A DNA stretch of 64,000 bases from Apteryx mantelli. Its lineage: Eukaryota; Chordata; Aves; Apterygiformes; Apterygidae. Made by a program: the position numbers and the translations under genes. The notes beneath the pieces were generated by a model. That model ran no database searches and was not told where the DNA came from. It saw nothing but the letters and a program-made list of their open reading frames with translations. The stretch is taken from NCBI RefSeq assembly GCF_036417845.1, contig NC_089982.1, positions 65,547,684 through 65,611,683 on the forward strand, in the 5' to 3' direction. This document shows, piece by piece, positions 1 through 11,859 of this stretch (its first letter is position 1; every line of letters begins with the position of its first letter).

Positions 1-3000
1 CCTAAAACAATCTTGGAAAATTCAAGAAGGATGATTAGCAGTGAGGAAAACCATTGTAGGATAAAAAACAATAAATAAAAAGTAAAAAATAGGGTAAAAT
101 TTTGTTAATTATTAGTGAAATTGTTTTCACTTTCATAAAAAAAAGACATTTTATAGATGTAATTTTTTTATGTCATTGGAGGCTCTTACAAGGGACAAGC
201 TATTTCTTAGTTCTAATTTGTGGGGCCATTTCTCATTCAAAATGATTCATTATCTGATCAGCTATCAAGATAATGTGACCTGAAAACTTTTTCTCCAATT
301 TATTAGGTGTCAAATATGAACATTAGTTCTAAAAATAAACAAACAAATCCATAAATAAGAAGTGTACATCTCATTCTCTAGCTAAACTTAACTAGAACTC
401 CTTGACCTGTTATTTTTGTTAGTTCTGTCAGTGACAGGATCATTTTGGTTTGGGGGTTAAAAATACACTGATAAGAAAGAGATTGAAGAATATTACTTCC
501 AAAAGGAATGCAACCTGGAGGAAAGTCTGGATTTTTTTTGGATATTTCAGAGGTGTATGAGGTCTTTATTTCAGGTAAAGAAATGCTGAGACATCCACAA
601 GAGAAGAGTAAGAAAGAGATCATTACACCTTAAACCATACACATATATATATAATGCATATTTAAATGGAAAACGAAAAGGGGAAGTTAAAAAAAATCAA
701 GCCAGTATTTCAGACATTCATGAAATATTAAAAATTCCAGAATTAAGTGAGTAAAGCTTTAAGGTTTTTCTGTTATATAACTCAAGACACTGCAGAAATA
801 AAGATCAGGAAAGGGACAGAGTTGGCACGACAAAAAGGTATGAGAATTCCTACTCATGCTATCTTAGTCATTAGTATATAGTGAAGATTCAACTGTAATA
901 GGAATTAAACATTAACTGGGTCAATGATATACACCAATATTCTGATATCCTTGCTTACAAGACTCAGTGATTTACTGAGTGAATGATCTCCACTGAAGTT
1001 AACACAATAACTTACAGAGGAAGACACTACTCCACATGGGTAAAGTGATCAGAATATGGCAGGTAGGGATGACTTCCCTGAAAATATATTATTGTTTTTT
1101 GGCAAATAACTGTTCACAGATGGAATTTTAAGGAATGAGAGTGTTTACATAATATTAAAAACAATTAGGAGTTTTCCAAATACTAGCCTGTAATCATACT
1201 TCATTTATTTTTATTGTTTTGCAGCATACTTCAGTCACACCTTTCATAAGATTCCAGGTATCTATGTAAATATATCATTTAATTTAATAATTATTCATAG
1301 AGCCAAAAACATGGTGTTGTAAGCATTAGTGAACTAAAACAGTAACATTTTTCTGAGAAAATATATATAGAGATGCTAAACTAGTCAAAATCTACTGTCC
1401 TACTTTTCTAATATCAAAAATGTTGCCATGGGAATTTTAATCTTGCTGTAAACCTATAAAAAGCTACATACAAGCTTGTCCTCACTCTTCAGTCCTTAAT
1501 CATACAAAAATCCCTTGGACTTAGTGATATTTTTGTTTTGTTTTTAACGGTTTCCTTTGAGCAAGGAAGAAGTGTGTGCTCTGGGTTATATTTTATATCA
1601 GTTAAAATATCCTTATTGCTTATAGTCTGTCAGTAATTGGGATTAGTCTTATATTCATGCCTCATATCGATTACCAAAATAACAGTGTAATTTTTCTTCC
1701 TTTTCTCATTTAACAGCATTCATTTTTGCCTAACAGCCACCTACTGAGCTGATTTTTAAGTCTGAATTTCAGTGTTTGTTACTGAGACCATTGGGGTTGG
1801 GATTTATCTCATCTAAATTTAGCTGAGGAAAATGTAAATGGTTTAACTTCAGCTATTCTCTGCATCATTTGTGGGGAGAATAGACACTGCTCAAAGAGAA
1901 GTCGGCCCACTTAAAAATGTTTCCTTGATCTGGATGGAGAGGCCAGTTAGGTCTACTGAGCTAGACCTTAGATAGGTGTCTTCACTTCTGTCAGATTAAA
2001 TGAATCCCACCTTACATGCTTTAGGAAAATGTAGTTGTGAAATTGATTTCATTTTGATTAAAATTTTCACATACATTTTAAATATATACTGAATATGAAA
2101 ACTAAACCCAAAAGCTTATTAGTCTTTCTCCAAAAAGTTAAACTACTTCTTTCAATTCAAAATGACCTGAACAATGCTCTGTAGGAATACAGTCTTTTGA
2201 GAGTCTTGATAGTCTTAACACCGCTTTAACAGTATTTGACTTCAGTTTTCTAAATATATAATGTAAAATTAGGATAACAGATATTGTTGTAGAACAGAAC
2301 AACATGCAATATCTGGCTTTGTTTGGACACTTTTTTCTGCATAAGATTTTTTTGTGGATTTTTGTTCAGGACATTTTTCTTTTTCATTAAGTGTTGTACT
2401 ATTTTAAAGTGAAAGGCAAATGTTACTTGCTAAAGAAATTTTCAGTGGAAAAGCTTTCAAAAGACAGAAAATATTTAATAAATAGTTCTATTTTTTCAAT
2501 ATTTATCAAAAATTAAATAGTTTTGCTTTCCGGGGTGCATATACAGATGCTTGAGGTGAGGTGGTTCAACACTTTTGAAGGCTCTTCTCTTTGGTTTTGT
2601 CTTCCTATCCCTTATTTTGTAAAGAAATTTTGTGCTCTATGCTGATTTTCTTACTTGATGTAATTTACATTTACCACTGAAGAAGAAAACTATAGATGAT
2701 ACTCTGTTTTTATTATCTAGCTCTCACAGCAACCTATGAATTACATCACTAGCAGGGTTTACAGTACAACTACCAAGATCACAATTGCTCAGTCAAGAGA
2801 ATGGAGTAACAGGAAATGTGATGGATCTAATAAAATTATTTTTATTCAAGTTTTTTAATTCTTATTTTTACTTATTCTTAATTCTTTCCTTTTGCAAGTT
2901 CAGACTCTTTGCAGAAAGTAATTAGAAGATTCTCAGACTCTTTGGAACTTAATTCAGCATTTACAAGAGCTTTAATGCCCAGTGCAGCTATGAATGAGTC

Positions 3001-6000
3001 AATAAGTTAGATTTAAGGTAGAGATTTTATGGTATGCTACTAGATATGGAACTGAGATTACTCTACTAAATTTGTATAAGCTTGAGGTCTGGATACAAGT
3101 CCTATTGTTCATTTAGCTAGCTAAGACATGTAGACTTTAATAAATCAGAATGATGGAAATTTTGAGAGAAATAAAATACACTTGCATTGCCATAGGAACA
3201 ATTTATGAAAAAGTGAAGACATCACAACATTTAGGTAACTGGGTGCTTTTACTTCCTGCAGAGACTATTTATTTCAGATGGAAATATGTATAATTTAGCT
3301 GATAGATGAAAGAACAATGAACTTTTTAGTGTTCACAGGTAATACTAGTTTCTGAAATTAGGCACAGCAGTTAAGGAGAGTGAATTTCAAAAGCTAACAT
3401 ACATCCAGGTTTAATTTTTATTACTTTTTTTTTTTTAAACTCTGGAAAGCAACTTTCTTTTGACCAGTCCATAATGTCTACCTTTTGGAACTTCTTTTTC
3501 CTGTTTTGCATTTTAGTTTTGTTTGATCTGCTTTCTTCACCATCTGAACTCCTTAATCTGAAAAAATGTAGGTTTATACATAACTATATCCTTTAAGATA
3601 ATCCTTCTCCTTTTGACTGCCCAAATCTGCATTGTCAATGTGCATACTCCCTCATGTTTCAATAGAAACTATATCAACATTAAAGCTGAGGTAAGCAAAA
3701 TAATATTTAGATTGGCTGCTCATGGTTTTATAAAACCAAATCTACGTTGATCCAAATCTTGGTCAATGTTCTCTCAAGCCACATTTTTGAGGGTGCTGAC
3801 TCTGTTAAATTTTTAAATTTATTGTTCCATCCTTCATTAATTAAAACAAGACAGTGAAAATTATATGGACACTCAATGCACAAGTTAATAGTTATAATAG
3901 CCAAAATACAGTGTTATTGTCATAGGTATCAAAGCTCATGGTTGGCTGGGAAATCCAGATCTATGCTGGTGGATGCTCACTCATGAGAATGCTCACTCCT
4001 ATGATATTCTCCATCACAAACATGGATTGCACGTTTTAGTCTTTATTGAGTTTCATATGAATATAAATAAGGCCCCATACAGGTATACAGAATTACATAG
4101 ATACACTAATAAAGAGTATAAAATATAAACAATATATTCACAGTGATGAACTAAAGAATTAGCAAAACAGAAGCAGACAGTTCTCAAAATATAGTTGATC
4201 TTTCACTTGGCATTAAATTTTACTTTTCCACATCATTCCTTCTTAGTTTTGTAGCAAATACATTTATATCGTGCTGCCAGCAAATACCCAAGAACATGTA
4301 CCATGATCATTTACTTAAGGAGCACCATTTATTTTTCTATGACAAAATGTAGCAAAAAAACGTTAAAGATTGTTTTAAACAATGCATATTGCAGTAGATA
4401 AATGTTATTAATATGTATTAAAACAGTCCTCTTTCTAATGAGTATGTATTCTAATAGTCTTCTTTCTAATTAAAAGAAAATCTTCAGGAAGAATCAAGTA
4501 GTTGTATATTATTGATCAGTTAATACAATATGATTACAGTACGTTTGTATTTACTTATGTTTAACAGATTGTACCAAAAATTAAATTTTTGTAAGAATAA
4601 TACTTCAGAGGCAATAGGCCTCATATGTATGAAAATAAATAAAACATGATGTTAAAGACTGATTTACAATTTAAACAAATATAAAGAAAAACTGAAATGT
4701 TGGAAAAATGTAGTTTGAACAGATATTCTTTAGGACGTTATTGCATCTGTTAAAGCTTATTCAAGAAAATGTTAGAATACAAGTTTGTGTGACTTTTTGA
4801 ATGAGGACTTCCTTAGGCTGCTGGTCTTTATTTTCATTATGTCATAAGGGTTCAGAAAGCCACTGACAAGATGATGTTGACAGAAGAAAAAGGTACGTAT
4901 ATTTAACACAGCAGACGATTATATTGGAATCACATAAGTACAGTTCTGAGCCAGCCTTTCTTCAAAATAATGATAGTCATTGAGGGAATTATTCGTATTT
5001 TAAAAAGATATACCTCCCTGTGTGAATCTTGTATTTCCTGGACCGTTTACAAAAAGTATAATTAAAGCATGCATCATACATTTTTCCAAACATTACTAAT
5101 CAATTGTTTTATCCAGTTTTACAGTTATTCAATTAAAAATATCAATGAATGAATTTGTGAGCCAGATTAAAACTATTCAAAGAAAGATGAGTGGCAATGA
5201 GCACTTCAGTATAAATCCTTTAGTTAGTATTGAAACAGCAGATGCAATTTAATTAGATTTTTAAGTCATAGTATAGGTCTGTTAATGTAGGTAACAGTGG
5301 TCTCCCAGAAAGTGTAGTGAAAAGTTTATGAACATAAAACTATTGTTCTCCTCTCTTTGGCTTAGCCTGAGAGAGTTTACCTTCTACACTGGGTATCTAT
5401 ATTCCATCTAGGAAAACAAAGGACAGCATGGAGCCATTTCCAAGATCCCGATGTGAAAACCAGCTGTCTGGCTGTGATTATTATGGTATTATTTTTCAAA
5501 CCACTCAGGATTATATTTGAATGCATATTCTAATCATTTGCCCTCTAGAACTTATAGCATTAAGCAACTAAAAAACACAGTGAGGAATCACAAAATTTAA
5601 AATAATTCACAACTTAAAACTTCCATTTTCTTTTTGTTCCTGCGATGATAGTAACTTGAGCGAAGCTTCCTTTGGAACTATGAGGATTAGAGACTTGCCT
5701 TAGGAATAGAAATAATCAACAACAACAATGAAACCGCAGATTCCAAGTGTTTACTCCTGAGTAAATACAGGAAAAGAAGGTCTGGGATCTAATTTAGGCG
5801 GTAAGTATTCTGGCAGCTGGACTGCTTTAGATTTATTAAATGACCGAAGCTTGATGCACCAACAACTGCAATTCTCAGTTGTGGTCTGCAGAGATCTGGC
5901 AAGTTGCCTGGTGGTGGTTTATCTTTTTTACCCAGGGCACTTACAGAATACCTGCAAAAGCAGCTGAAGAAGAAGAGGAGGAACCTGGCAAAAGATCTCA

Positions 6001-7220
6001 AATCTCTGAAGTAAGGAAAACTAAGACTTTGGGAATGCAGGCTGCATCTTAGACCCAGAGACAGATTTTATAATATGTTCATCTCAATATGTTTCTTTAA
6101 TATTATAGTAGCTCCCACCAGATTCTAGTATGGTAAGTAATTAGATACAATAGGTGAGACAGTTTAATTTCTCTGTCATTCCAAGTACTAATAAAAATGT
6201 TTCTATGGCATGCATAGAAATACATAAATTAATGTAACTGAAATCCCTACTTATGACAGTGGCTTGAACACATTCCTAACCTGCAAAATAATGCTAATCC
6301 ATCCTCTGCCAAAATAAATCATTTAGAGAAGACATCACAAATGGTAGAAAGGTGAGAAAGCATGACCTCTGGGGAACAATGAGGTTTATTTAGTTGAGAA
6401 GAGAAAAGACTGGGAGGAACACAATGATGGTCTTGCAGTATATCCAGTCTCTTCATAAAGAGGACAGTGCAAAATACCCCTTCCTGTCCACTGTATTTCC
6501 TGCATTGCAGTAATATGAAAGACGTTACTTCTCTGTTTTCAGAAGTTTGTCTAACGAATTCTGTAAAATTACTGAGCAATCGATATTCTTTGTTAATTGG
6601 AGACCTAATGTGATTTTAACTCTTTCAGTATGTTCGTGTTTATTACTTAAGAAATAATGTAAAAGATTCATGAGAGAAAATAACAATATTAATAAAAGGT
6701 TAGTAAACATCATTAACAATTAATTGTCAGCAATATATATCCCACTTAGCTTTAGTCTTTCTAACAGGAACTAAGATGACCATCAAACATAAGATGAAAA
6801 GATTCCAAAATAAAGAAATAAGCCAGGTCTTTCTGGAAGAGAGACATTAGAAAGCTAGCATGTTTGCAGGAGGACCAATATATTTGTTAGTTTATGCAGG
6901 ATAAATTTGTACTTGCAGCAGATATATTTACATACCTTACATATGTAAGATATCTTAGTATTAAAAGTATCTGATGTTAGAGAGGTTACAGTCCTTTTTG
7001 ATTTGTGATGAAATAATATAAAAGAAATATGGACTTCAGTAGAGTTCCTTTAAGAACTGCTTATGTTCATTTCAGGGTTTCCATCATATTCTTTAGAACA
7101 CTGTCTCTCAGCTTAAGGTAAGTGCAATTTTATTCCCACTAGATTGACTACATAGTTGTATTCTTTGAGGTAAAATTTCAGTTTTAATTTAGACATAGGA
7201 GGATTTTTTCACTTATTTTT

Positions 7221-7246
7221 TCTCATAATCTTTTTCTCATAATCTT
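7221..7246. repeat. Short tandem duplication, 14-bp period
   Basis: The 12-mer TCTCATAATCTT occurs at 7221-7232 and again at 7235-7246. It looks like simple replication slippage in a T-rich tract. No function is implied. Confidence 0.7.
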
Positions 7247-7281
7247 ATATTCAATATTAGCATTAGCACAAACAAGGAAAC

Positions 7282-7310
7282 AAGTCCTTCCTTGTTTCTT
7301 GGAAGGACTT
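7282..7310. repeat. Perfect 10-bp inverted repeat (stem-loop)
   Basis: AAGTCCTTCC at 7282-7291 is the exact reverse complement of GGAAGGACTT at 7301-7310, with a 9-nt T-rich loop between them. There is no following T-run on either strand and no neighbouring gene, so a terminator or RNA role is not supported. Confidence 0.65.
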
Positions 7311-8449
7311 TGGACCCACATTGTATCCTTCTCTCCAGTCCAGTCTCTGGACCTGTCTCCTTTTCCTCCTGACTCCCCTTTCCCTGGATGCCCCCCCTCT
7401 GATTCATCAGTTTTCCTTGCCTGGGGCTGTTGATGGACCCTGACAATGTGTGCTTAACATTCAATAACATTAACTTCAAACATCAGTATGGAAGGTGTAT
7501 GAGATATCTAGACACTGATGTCTGATACGCCCAACAGAGATGTTTGCTTTCTCCATAGTCAATGGGACTGACATTGATCATAGCTTTGGTTGGCCCTGAA
7601 ATGGTTCTCTACATGTGCCCAGAGACAGCTGTGGTGCAGCCACCTCCATGGACCAAAGAATACAGTTTCCTGGAGTGAGAAAATCTATTCTCTGTTCTCT
7701 TAGGTACTTGGTAAAAACTTTCTGCATATTAAGAGAAGGAAAACAAAGAACATAATGACTACAGAGGAAGGAATCTTCAGCTCCATTAACAAGGAGGCCC
7801 CAAAAGTATACCACTCCTGTGAGGAAAATTTTTACAAACAAGTTTTTAAAACTGTCTGTTTTATGTTGGATCTAAGCAGCTGCCTTAAATAACACAGAGC
7901 TTGCTTTACTTGTCATTAGTAATTACTCATTTGTGTGTCATTACTCATGCAATGACATAGCTACATATAAATAACAGTTCAATATTCTGATCTCCCTTCA
8001 GGTTTATATAATATAGTTTATTGCTTCCATCAGATTTTCTGCAGGATTGTATGTGAGAAAAAGATACAATGACTAGACTCTTCACTTCAAGCTCAAGGAA
8101 TTTTTTTCTCTGTGATGATGATACTAATTTTTGTATTATTATGTTATCCTTTTCCAGTAAGAACCAGGGTCCTTTTGGTCAAAATGCAATAAAAATATAA
8201 ATGAAAATACAACCCTTTTCTGAAGTACCACAAACTGAAATAAACTTGACATGAAGAAAAGAGATGATGGTGTGAGTGAGCAAGTTCAGCGCAAAAAGTG
8301 AATGTACCATATACAGAGAGCTAAGAACTTATGATTAGTCTAATTTAATTTTTACAGTTTAATCATAATATAGCAAACAGACTGGACTGTAACTGGACTA
8401 ACACTAATATTAACACTCATAGCCCAAGCTGAAAAACTTGGGTAATACT

Positions 8450-8494
8450 ATTACTGAAAAGTAATTACTGAAAAGTTGCAGTATTACTGGAAAA
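8450..8494. repeat. Three spaced copies of a 12-bp motif
   Basis: ATTACTGAAAAG occurs at 8450-8461 and 8464-8475, and a variant ATTACTGGAAAA at 8483-8494. Related TAATA/CAGTAAT words continue for about 20 bp downstream. This is a small degenerate repeat cluster with no evidence of function. Confidence 0.6.
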
Positions 8495-11429
8495 CCTCAG
8501 TAATAATACAGTTATGACTGTTATACAAACTAACTTCCTAATGTCTATCCATCTTCTCTGGTGTTAAGCTCACCATTCCAGTGTCCCTTTGGGTCTCAAG
8601 GTCAACAGCACCAGTGTTCCCCAAATGGAGAGGTAAAGGGTGTCACAGAGAGTCACCAGTCCTGGAGTCTTTGCTGGAAGAAGTATGATATTCATGGTGC
8701 AGGTTTCTTCCTCCTCACTCTTTAAGTCTGCTTGGGGCTATCTTTATACATTTTCTTAACACAGTCTTCTCAGGTACTCTTTCTCTGCATTGCTGCCCAG
8801 TCATTCAGTTTTTCTGTTCTTTTTGTTATCTCTAAAACCAGCTTGGCCTGATTCACAAGGCTGTTTTCCTGGACCTCAGGTATCATTCTGGGTCTGTACT
8901 CTTTTACATCCCATTTTATTCTAGAGTCACTGACAGTTCAATACACACTTTTCTTGTTATTTCTATAAACTGAAGTTTGACTGAAACAGTTTTCTGTAAT
9001 AGTTACTTGTCTGCTAGGCAATTGCTGTCACAGCTAAAACAAACTAAAATCAGCTCAGGCCAATACAAAGCCAGTGGTCTTTTTCTACAGTGGCAGAAAT
9101 CACACTTACTAGGGAGCACAATGTGAGAATAGGAAAGAGAGTTACATGAATTGAATGGAGTTTTCATACAGTATTCCTTATTGTTCCCATTTTTTGTATT
9201 ATTTAGATATTTTTATTATCTGCATAAATTTGGTGATCACAGAAAAATATTTGATAAAATTTGGATTTGGGAGTTTCAAATAAGAAAAGGGAGATTGCAG
9301 AATAGAAGAATATAATGAGGAACTGATCTATTTTTGAAGAAAAAGCTACTGTGCGGTAATAGTATAATCAAATCTGCAAAATATTATTGAGCTCCTGCAT
9401 CAGGTTGATGCCACATTGTTCCTGGAAAGCAGGGATGGTCATAGTTTGAATTTTCTGTATTCACTGTGTCTGTCCATTAATTTTGTGTCTGTCTTCCAAG
9501 AGCCTTTAATACCTCTCTGCTTATTTCTCTAGTGTTTTCTATTATTATTAATGAAAATCAAAGTCTCATAAAAGAACTACAAAGGTCAATTTTAATGTTG
9601 ATTTACTCAAAGGGAAAAATTGGAAGAAAAAGAACAGATATCAGAGAAAGATGGTGTTATAGAAAATGACATTTAAGATTAAATTATACGTGGGGCTCAT
9701 ATATAAGCCCCAAAGTGAAGAGTGAAGAGCCTGACATTGTTCCATATTGAGTTAATCTCTATTTTAGCACTTCAGGTATATCTGTAGAGAATGTGTGTAA
9801 ACATAATACTGAAAGCATGTAATCTGAAAGTGGTTTTGTTACTATTAAACAACTGGAAATAATGGAATGTAAGATCTGAGAGCACAAGACATCTACCCAT
9901 GGGCAATGGTGGCTTCAAGAACAAAAGCAATTAAATGCAACATTTTTATAGAAGGTTCAATATTAGTAACATTTTTTCCCACATTTAAAATCAAAGTAAA
10001 TAGAATTTTGCTTGTTGGTTGCATGCTCAGATTCTAAGTAAGAGATTAAAAACAAGAGAAATTAAAAAGAGAAAGTTATTAAGGTTTTGGAGTTAAAGCC
10101 AATACACCAAACGCAGAATCAACAACTCTCCCAGGGACAGAACACCACAGGTATGAAAATAGCATAAATAAAATGAATAAGTAATTTGCAGAACATTTCT
10201 GTCAGACAAGTGTATCTTATTTACAAATGCCCTCCAAACTTTCTTTCCAAAAGCCTGCCCCACTGTCTTGGTTCCAGTCTTCTAACCCCACATCATTCAG
10301 AGATTCCCTTTCCCTGACTTAATTTCTTCCTGTGTGTACCAAATTCCCCATCAATCCTTGTGTTATAGAAGCACTGTGTTACAAAGAAGGTGGTAGAACA
10401 GGATCATAATAACAAAATGGCAATCCTAAAATCATAGTATTATGCCACAGTAGAACGGCATAACAATGTTATTACTCTCCAAATTATACGATAATGCCAA
10501 AGCTATTTTAAGGTATAAACCCAAAAGAGTAACTAACAAAACACATTCTGAACCTATTTATTGGCGTAAGCATACTCTTTAGCCTACTCCATGAAATTAG
10601 CAGAAATTAGATTCTAATTTGAATATGACCAAAAGGTGCAATGCCATTTTGATCTTGACCCAAATTTCATTGAAGATAATGGTAGATTTTTCTTGTCCCC
10701 ATTCCAGTAAGCTTTAGATAAGTTTTAGTGTGTGAAGTGACGTGCTCTAAAATTAATTAATGTTATTACTTAATTATGTAAGATAATTTTGTAGTTCTAA
10801 TGCCTTTTTCCAGTTTAAGAGGAAGAAATACTTCTTAAACCTGTAGAAAACATCTTTTTAATTTTATTTATTATATTTGTCTATTTTTTTCTGTAGTATA
10901 ACAGTGCACAGCATAGAAACAAATATGGAATACATGTATAACTTTCTGCATTTTATCCTCTTTAAATGTACAGCTGTATTGCAATTTGTTGTATGGTGTC
11001 ACAATGTTACAATAGTGTTTATTTACTTGGGATAAGTGATTAAAGAAGATTATTTTGCTGAAGTTAACAAGGAAGAAGGAATAAGCTAAGAGTGTAATGT
11101 TGCGTGTTTGTAGGTTTCTTACTTAATTTTTAAATGCATTGAAATATTTAGATTTAAAAACTGTATTTCCAATTGTCTCCTTTTGAGAAGTAGAATGAAG
11201 TTAGAATTGCTTTCTATAACTGTCAGATTAATTGCACTGGAAGCACATATTGTGTGGCAGCAGTATCAGATCCTTGGTTCTTCTGTGCTAAGGAACCTCA
11301 GCTCTATTTTAGATGGTCCAGGGAAGTGAGATCATTTGATGTTCATAGCCATTGTTGTTTGGGGTTTTTTTGTTTATTTTTCGGCCTGCTGACCATTGTT
11401 CTAACTCTCATCTCTTGTAAAATAGTTAC

Positions 11430-11434
11430 ACTAC
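11430..11434. repeat. Target-site duplication, left copy (ACTAC)
   Basis: ACTAC directly precedes the TGTA start of the LTR and is repeated exactly at 11855-11859 after its TACA end. A 5-bp duplication is the size expected for ERVL-type (class III) integrases. ERV1 usually gives 4 bp and ERVK 6 bp. Confidence 0.7.
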
Positions 11435-11854
11435 TGTATGGGAAAGTGCAGAAGAATGTCGAGGAGATAGGCGATGGAAGCTAGCCGGACCGTTCCGTGG
11501 GAGAAGAAGCATCAACAGGACATGTTGACCCCTAGCCATGTAGCTGGGCCTATGCCAGTGTGGTGTGCACCTGGGCTTTGACTCGAGATTAGCGATGAGC
11601 TCAATGTGCCCACTGCGCATGTGTGTAGTACACAGAACCCACGTATAGTGCCCCCCCGGCGTTCCTCGCCATGGACCGACGCTCAGCGGTGCCAGGGACT
11701 CTCCCGCTCCTTTATTGCCTCGATCGGGAAATCGCTGGGGAACCCCCGCTCAGACGCAGAGGTAATAAACGCTCAGCATTAACCTTAGTGTGCCTTGTGT
11801 TTGTGCATCTGTTCCTGCCGGGAGTCCAGGCGTCGCCCCTGCCGGACCCTTACA
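11435..11854 (+). mobile_element. Solo LTR of an endogenous retrovirus (ERVL-like), 420 bp
   Basis: The element starts TGTATGGG and ends CCCTTACA, so it has the retroviral TG...CA ends and a 4-bp inverted terminus (TGTA/TACA). An exact 5-bp direct repeat, ACTAC, flanks it. An AATAAA polyadenylation signal at 11764-11769 is followed by a GT-rich stretch, which fixes the plus orientation and marks the R/U5 part. Composition differs sharply from the surroundings: GC-rich, with about 26 CpG dinucleotides by hand count. No internal gag, pol or env sequence and no second LTR adjoin it, so it is a solo LTR left by LTR-LTR recombination. Short open frames inside it are not genes. I infer the ERVL class from the 5-bp duplication only. 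I see no clear TATA box. Confidence 0.75.
11764..11769 (+). promoter_or_regulatory. LTR polyadenylation signal AATAAA
   Basis: A canonical AATAAA hexamer lies 85 bp before the LTR end. Within about 35 nt it is followed by the GT-rich run TGTGCCTTGTGTTTGTG, the usual layout of a functional poly(A) site at the R/U5 border. It could end read-through transcripts on the plus strand. Confidence 0.55.
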
Positions 11855-11859
11855 ACTAC
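11855..11859. repeat. Target-site duplication, right copy (ACTAC)
   Basis: Exact match to 11430-11434. Together the two copies define the integration site of the solo LTR. Confidence 0.7.

Larger units (their letters stand above)
1..11429. other. Gene-free AT-rich unique DNA
   Basis: I see no gene here. All open frames are under about 90 codons, scattered on both strands, and none resembles a known protein family. Base composition is uniformly AT-rich with common A and T runs, for example near 3427-3440. The only structure I could pick out is small: a 14-bp-period duplication at 7221-7246, a stem-loop at 7282-7310 and a short repeat cluster at 8450-8494. Old, highly diverged transposon fragments could be present, but I cannot recognise them by eye. 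Confidence 0.6.
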
